DNA of 64,000 bases, from assembly GCA_947488085.1 (NCBI GenBank), contig CANKYI010000001.1:2985928-3049927 (forward strand). Direction: 5' to 3'. The stretch is from an uncultured Erythrobacter sp. Lineage in GTDB: Bacteria > Pseudomonadota > Alphaproteobacteria > Sphingomonadales > Sphingomonadaceae. The position numbers and the translations under genes were made by a program. The notes below the pieces were generated by a model. That model saw only the letters and a list, made by a program, of their open reading frames with translations. It ran no database searches and was not told where the DNA came from. This document shows positions 61,211 to 64,000 of the stretch, piece by piece (position 1 is the stretch's first letter; each line of letters opens with the position of its first letter).

Positions 61211-61651
61211 TCAAAGCGGCTTCAAGCGCTCGTGCTTATCAGTCTCGCATTCAGAGTGGTCATTGATCGCCGCCATAACCTGGCATCCGCCGACTTTACC
61301 GCCCCTGCAATTTTCGATCATGCGTTTCAGCTCGCGTTCCAGAGCCTCTAGCTGTGCCAGCCGCTTTTGAACTTCGGCAAGTTGCTTCTGAGCGATTGTG
61401 TCAACTGCCGAGCAGTCTTGGTCTGGTTCAGTCTGCAATCCAATCAAGTCTTTGATTGCGTCCATCGAAAAGCCGAGTTCGCGGGCATGCCTCACAAATG
61501 AGAGGCGTTCCACATCGACGCTGCCATAGAGCCTTTGCCCACTTGCGCTGCGGTCTGGCGTGCCCATCAAGCCGATACTTTCGTAATATCGAATGGTGGT
61601 CACCTTGACCTTTGCCGCACTTGAAAGACGGCCAATTGTCATTGGTTTCAT
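61211..61651 (-). CDS. MerR-family metal-responsive regulator
   Basis: A 146-aa MerR-type activator. The start has the MerR helix-turn-helix (MTIGRLSSAAKVKVTTIRYY), a coiled-coil dimer helix and a C-terminal set of cysteines C80, C115, C123 and C135 (DQDCSAVD, IENCRGGKVGGC), typical of CadR/PbrR/ZntR-like sensors of divalent metals. An in-frame ATG at 61642 would give the shorter start. It is divergent from the membrane-protein operon, with a MerR-type promoter between them. Confidence 0.88.
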   Translation of the reverse strand: MKPMTIGRLSSAAKVKVTTIRYYESIGLMGTPDRSASGQRLYGSVDVERLSFVRHARELGFSMDAIKDLIGLQTEPDQDCSAVDTIAQKQLAEVQKRLAQLEALERELKRMIENCRGGKVGGCQVMAAINDHSECETDKHERLKPL

Positions 61652-61670
61652 ATGAGTGTGCTTTTCCCTC

Positions 61671-61701
61671 TTGCCCCTACAGCCGCTGTAGACTGTATCA
61701 C
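61671..61701 (+). promoter_or_regulatory. MerR-type promoter with 19-base spacer
   Basis: TTGCCC (61671-61676) and TATCAC (61696-61701) are 19 bases apart, the lengthened spacer typical of MerR-activated promoters. The spacer holds a perfect dyad CTACAG-CCG-CTGTAG (61677-61691). It drives the plus-strand metal-response operon. Confidence 0.65.
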
Positions 61702-61722
61702 TTGATTCGAATCATAATCAAG
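61701..61722 (+). repeat. Inverted repeat in the leader of the metal-response operon
   Basis: CTTGATT (61701-61707) pairs with AATCAAG (61716-61722), and TGATTCGAATCA (61703-61714) inside it is a 12-base perfect palindrome. It lies between the promoter and the ATG at 61734 and may be a second operator or a leader hairpin. Confidence 0.35.
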
Positions 61723-61733
61723 CGAGTCGGAAA

Positions 61734-62225
61734 ATGCCTCAAACCCAGATTTCAGAGCGATCCAAGAAACAGAAAAAGCTGTATTTCCCGCCCCTGATGC
61801 AGTTCGCGTTCTATGGCCTTGCTGGCTATATTCTGGCGACAAACCTGCCCGCGCTTGCTTACGGATCAGTGCCTCTTTTTTGGCTATCGGTTCCCGTCAT
61901 TGCGGCTGGAGCGCTGGTGCTTTTCTTTGCGGTTCGATCGTTTGGGAGGGCGAACACAACGGTAAATCCGATTACGCCTGAGCAAGCCGAGCAACTCGTT
62001 ACAACAGGCCTCTATCGCTTTACCCGAAACCCGATGTATCTGGGTATGCTGCTCGTGCTTGTGGGTGGAGCCTTGGCCCTCCAAAACCTCGCAGCATTCA
62101 GCGGACCCATTCTCTACGCCATCTCCATCACGCTCCTCCAGATCATCCCAGAAGAGCGAGTTCTGGCGCAGAATTTCGGAAGCGCATTTACAGCCTATCG
62201 CAAACAGACGCGGCGCTGGTTGTAG
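61734..62225 (+). CDS. Isoprenylcysteine methyltransferase-like membrane protein (ICMT/PEMT family) 1
   Basis: A 163-aa integral membrane protein with four hydrophobic segments (FYGLAGYILATNLPAL, VPVIAAGALVLFFAV, LVLVGGALALQNLAAF). The family signature is TTGLYRFTRNPMYLGMLL followed by PEERVLAQNFGSAFTAYRKQ, where S-adenosylmethionine binds. Such proteins are common beside metal-efflux genes in sphingomonads. The natural substrate is unknown. It is the first gene of the MerR-controlled operon. Confidence 0.8.
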   Translation: MPQTQISERSKKQKKLYFPPLMQFAFYGLAGYILATNLPALAYGSVPLFWLSVPVIAAGALVLFFAVRSFGRANTTVNPITPEQAEQLVTTGLYRFTRNPMYLGMLLVLVGGALALQNLAAFSGPILYAISITLLQIIPEERVLAQNFGSAFTAYRKQTRRWL

Positions 62226-62236
62226 GAGTGCTGCAC

Positions 62237-62809
62237 ATGATTGACCTGCCTTCATGGGTGTCTTGGAGTTTGTTCGGATTAGCGGCCAGTTCGATTTGCG
62301 CGATAATCGGGCTCTCCATTTTTGCGGTCTTGAGCGGAAAGTTTCAGTTCTTCCCTCCCCCTTCAGGGGACAGTTGGCAGCACCGCACCTTCATGGCGCT
62401 GTTTCGCCTGTTCCTTTACCCATTGCTGGCCCTTTCCCTTCTCGACTTTGAGTCTGTGGCTCCCGCTGATGCCTTGCTCCAATATACTGTGGGCCTCGCA
62501 CTGTTGGTTGTAGGCTTTGCTCTGGCATTCTGGATTACGTTCCAGATGGGCTGGCGCAATGCATTTGGCGAAAAGCACGGTCTGAAAACCACTGGTTGGT
62601 TCAGCCTAAGCAGGAACCCTGTCTACGTTGCGACATGGGTTGGCATGATTGGTTGGGGCCTGCTCGCTAACACGTTGCTTGTCTGGATATTATTGACGCT
62701 CTGGGCGGCCATGTATTTGCTCGCTCCTATCTTCGAAGAGCCATGGCTGGAGCAGCAATACGGTCAGGACTATTTGGACTATAAACGCCAGACAAGGCGG
62801 TTCCTGTGA
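62237..62809 (+). CDS. Isoprenylcysteine methyltransferase-like membrane protein (ICMT/PEMT family) 2
   Basis: A 190-aa membrane protein with five likely helices and the same signature as its neighbour: GWFSLSRNPVYVATWVG and EEPWLEQQYGQDYLDYKRQT. A start at 62228 is also possible. It overlaps the next gene by four bases (GTGA). Two homologues in tandem suggest either a heterodimer or different substrates. Confidence 0.8.
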   Translation: MIDLPSWVSWSLFGLAASSICAIIGLSIFAVLSGKFQFFPPPSGDSWQHRTFMALFRLFLYPLLALSLLDFESVAPADALLQYTVGLALLVVGFALAFWITFQMGWRNAFGEKHGLKTTGWFSLSRNPVYVATWVGMIGWGLLANTLLVWILLTLWAAMYLLAPIFEEPWLEQQYGQDYLDYKRQTRRFL

Positions 62810-63216
62810 TCAGCAATCTTTGTCGAATCCTGGGCCGTGTTTACCCTTCTTTTGCGGGCTGCATTTTTCTGGCGCTCGGAATAGCATCTCTCATTCAGCC
62901 GGAAATCATGAGCAACTATGCGATTGGGCTCGACCAGCCATCGGCCCGGGTGGCTATGCGCGCCATGATCGGAGGCGGCGAGATAGGTATAGGCGTTGTG
63001 CTGATCCTTGGGGGGCGCATCAACCTCTCTTCGCGTCAACTTAGTCTGATTGCTGCCGCAATTTTTATCTGCGTGGGATTAAGCAGAGTTGCGGCTGTTT
63101 TCATGGAGGGCGCTGATCTGCTTGCCGTCCAACCGCTACGTGAAGCTCTCATCGAGATATTGCTTGGCGGCATGGGGCTATGGGCGGCGCGTGGATGGGA
63201 GAACGATCAACTATGA
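62806..63216 (+). CDS. Small multi-pass membrane protein of unknown function
   Basis: A 136-aa protein with about four hydrophobic helices (FAGCIFLALGIASLIQPEIM, GEIGIGVVLILGGRI, LSLIAAAIFICVGLSRVAAV, EILLGGMGLWAARGW), resembling DUF4345-type proteins. It starts with GTG overlapping the preceding stop and overlaps the next gene by four bases. Part of the MerR-controlled operon; activity unknown. Confidence 0.75.
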   Translation: MISNLCRILGRVYPSFAGCIFLALGIASLIQPEIMSNYAIGLDQPSARVAMRAMIGGGEIGIGVVLILGGRINLSSRQLSLIAAAIFICVGLSRVAAVFMEGADLLAVQPLREALIEILLGGMGLWAARGWENDQL

Positions 63217-63638
63217 GCATTTTCAGCCATCCAAGTCCCATGATTGATATAAACTTGAACAAATCTTCACGTGTTTCTAAGATGTTCACTGAAGTGACAC
63301 GCAAGATTTTGCCTTTTCTCGCGGTATTAGCGATCCTTTTCAGCAGCGTGCTGTCTCTCCCGGACGTGCATGCCGGGGAAGGTGAGAGCTTCGCTCATGC
63401 AGCCGATCATATCTATGCGCATGGCGCGGACCACTTTGATACGAACGATGCAACGCCAGACCATGATGAACAGGACCATTCGGCAACGCACCACCACAAT
63501 TGCAGTTTTAGTCTCGCTGACACCAGCATGCTCCTGCGATCACCTTTCTGGAGTTCGGATAACCTGAGGGGCCCGCTTGCCACGTCATCGCTCGCCTCCC
63601 GTGCTCCCCCAGTCCTGATACAGCCTCCCAAAGCCTGA
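63213..63638 (+). CDS. Histidine/aspartate-rich periplasmic protein
   Basis: A 141-aa protein with a hydrophobic export segment (ILPFLAVLAILFSSVLSLPD) and a mature part rich in His, Asp and Ala (HAADHIYAHGADHFD, DHDEQDHSATHHHNCSFS). Such stretches bind divalent metals. It lies between the metal-response membrane proteins and the CzcC-like gene, as in other czc loci. I used the ATG at 63213, which overlaps the previous stop. Confidence 0.75.
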   Translation: MSIFSHPSPMIDINLNKSSRVSKMFTEVTRKILPFLAVLAILFSSVLSLPDVHAGEGESFAHAADHIYAHGADHFDTNDATPDHDEQDHSATHHHNCSFSLADTSMLLRSPFWSSDNLRGPLATSSLASRAPPVLIQPPKA

Positions 63639-63701
63639 CCGACAATCATTTGCGAGCTCGCTTTCGAGCGCGCTCGATTGGTTTCAGTCAGGAGATAAGA
63701 A

Positions 63702-64000
63702 ATGCGGTGCATTGCACTGGCCGCGGCCTTGATTGCCGTGTGTACGGGTTTGCCGATATCGGCACAGGAAACAATTACCCTCGATGAAGCGCTCGCCAGA
63801 GCGGGAGTTGACGGTCAAGAGGGTACAAGTTCGAACAGCAATCCGAGGGTCTACGGCCCGCAAGCGGAAGCAGAAGCCGCGCGTGCGGCTATCGACCAGG
63901 CGCGGCTTCGGCCTAACCCTTCGCTGTCGTTCGAGGTGGAAGACATTGCAGGTTCCGGTGCATTTTCCGGCCTGCGCTCCTCCGAATATACTCTGGCGAT
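63702..64000 (+). CDS. CzcC-like outer-membrane efflux protein, N-terminal part (cut by window end)
   Basis: The first 99 residues of a TolC/CzcC-family outer-membrane factor. AGGAG precedes the ATG. A signal peptide (MRCIALAAALIAVCTGLPIS, then AQE) is followed by ITLDEALARAG and the helix pair ARAAIDQARLRPNPSLSFEV typical of the family. The frame stays open to the window end. It would be the outer-membrane channel of a metal RND (CzcCBA) pump encoded beyond the window. Confidence 0.85.
   Translation, partial: MRCIALAAALIAVCTGLPISAQETITLDEALARAGVDGQEGTSSNSNPRVYGPQAEAEAARAAIDQARLRPNPSLSFEVEDIAGSGAFSGLRSSEYTLA

Noticed and set aside
1..64000. Conjugative plasmid rather than integrated element
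   Set aside because: No replication or partition genes were seen, while tandem integrases and an AlpA-like regulator are present; a plasmid cannot be fully excluded from this window alone.
1..64000. CRISPR arrays, insertion sequences, tRNA or rRNA genes
   Set aside because: No regularly spaced repeats, transposase genes or RNA gene signatures were recognised on either strand.

Overview
The window looks like part of an integrative and conjugative element (or conjugative genomic island) in an alphaproteobacterium, most likely Sphingomonadales such as the Erythrobacteraceae. The placement is an inference from protein families and base composition; there is no rRNA or tRNA gene to confirm it. 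No plasmid replication gene, transposase or CRISPR array was seen.

Layout. (1) 1-1673: two tandem, overlapping tyrosine recombinases, the first cut by the window start. (2) 1764-7834: a MarR regulator divergent from an operon of alpha/beta hydrolase, PaaI-type thioesterase, RND adaptor lipoprotein and RND pump. (3) 8189-17313: defence block 1, with a 1616-aa STAND-type NTPase carrying an Mrr-like nuclease domain (Avs-like) and a Hachiman-like HamA/HamB pair. (4) 17546-25240: DNA-processing part of the conjugation machinery: ssb with a highly structured leader, a small relaxosome-type protein, the TraD coupling protein and a MobF relaxase-helicase. (5) 25529-33571: defence block 2, with a cytosine methyltransferase and Vsr endonuclease facing an opposing five-gene operon (GHKL ATPase, HNH nuclease, SNF2 helicase, EcoRII-N-like protein, HhH/sigma4-like protein). 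(6) 34074-41131: defence block 3, with an ABC-three-component (ABC-3C) system and an AbiE toxin-antitoxin pair followed by a translationally coupled VRR-NUC nuclease. (7) 41188-42488: an S24 (CI/LexA-like) repressor, a divergent small HTH-like protein and a small membrane protein. (8) 42489-60036, minus strand: a nearly complete F-type type IV secretion system in the order traA-L-E-K-B-dsbC-V-C-(unknown)-trbI-traF(S26)-W-U-trbC-N-F-H-G. (9) 60399-61098: XRE-like and AlpA-like regulators. (10) 61211-64000: a MerR-controlled metal-response locus (two isoprenylcysteine-methyltransferase-like membrane proteins, a small membrane protein, a His-rich periplasmic protein and the start of a CzcC-like outer-membrane factor cut by the window end).

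How it fits together. The recombinases, relaxase, coupling protein and F-type apparatus give integration, processing and transfer; the S24, XRE and AlpA proteins are candidate switches. A 12-13 base sequence, TTTCCTACACCC(T/C), occurs upstream of the relaxosome/traD operon, of the pilin gene and of the XRE gene, so these are probably co-regulated. Defence systems occupy the spaces between conjugation modules. The most unusual one is the dcm-vsr plus five-gene cluster: the last two proteins of the five-gene operon end in nearly the same C-terminal tail (GWRRVH / GFRRVH), which suggests they dock on a common partner.
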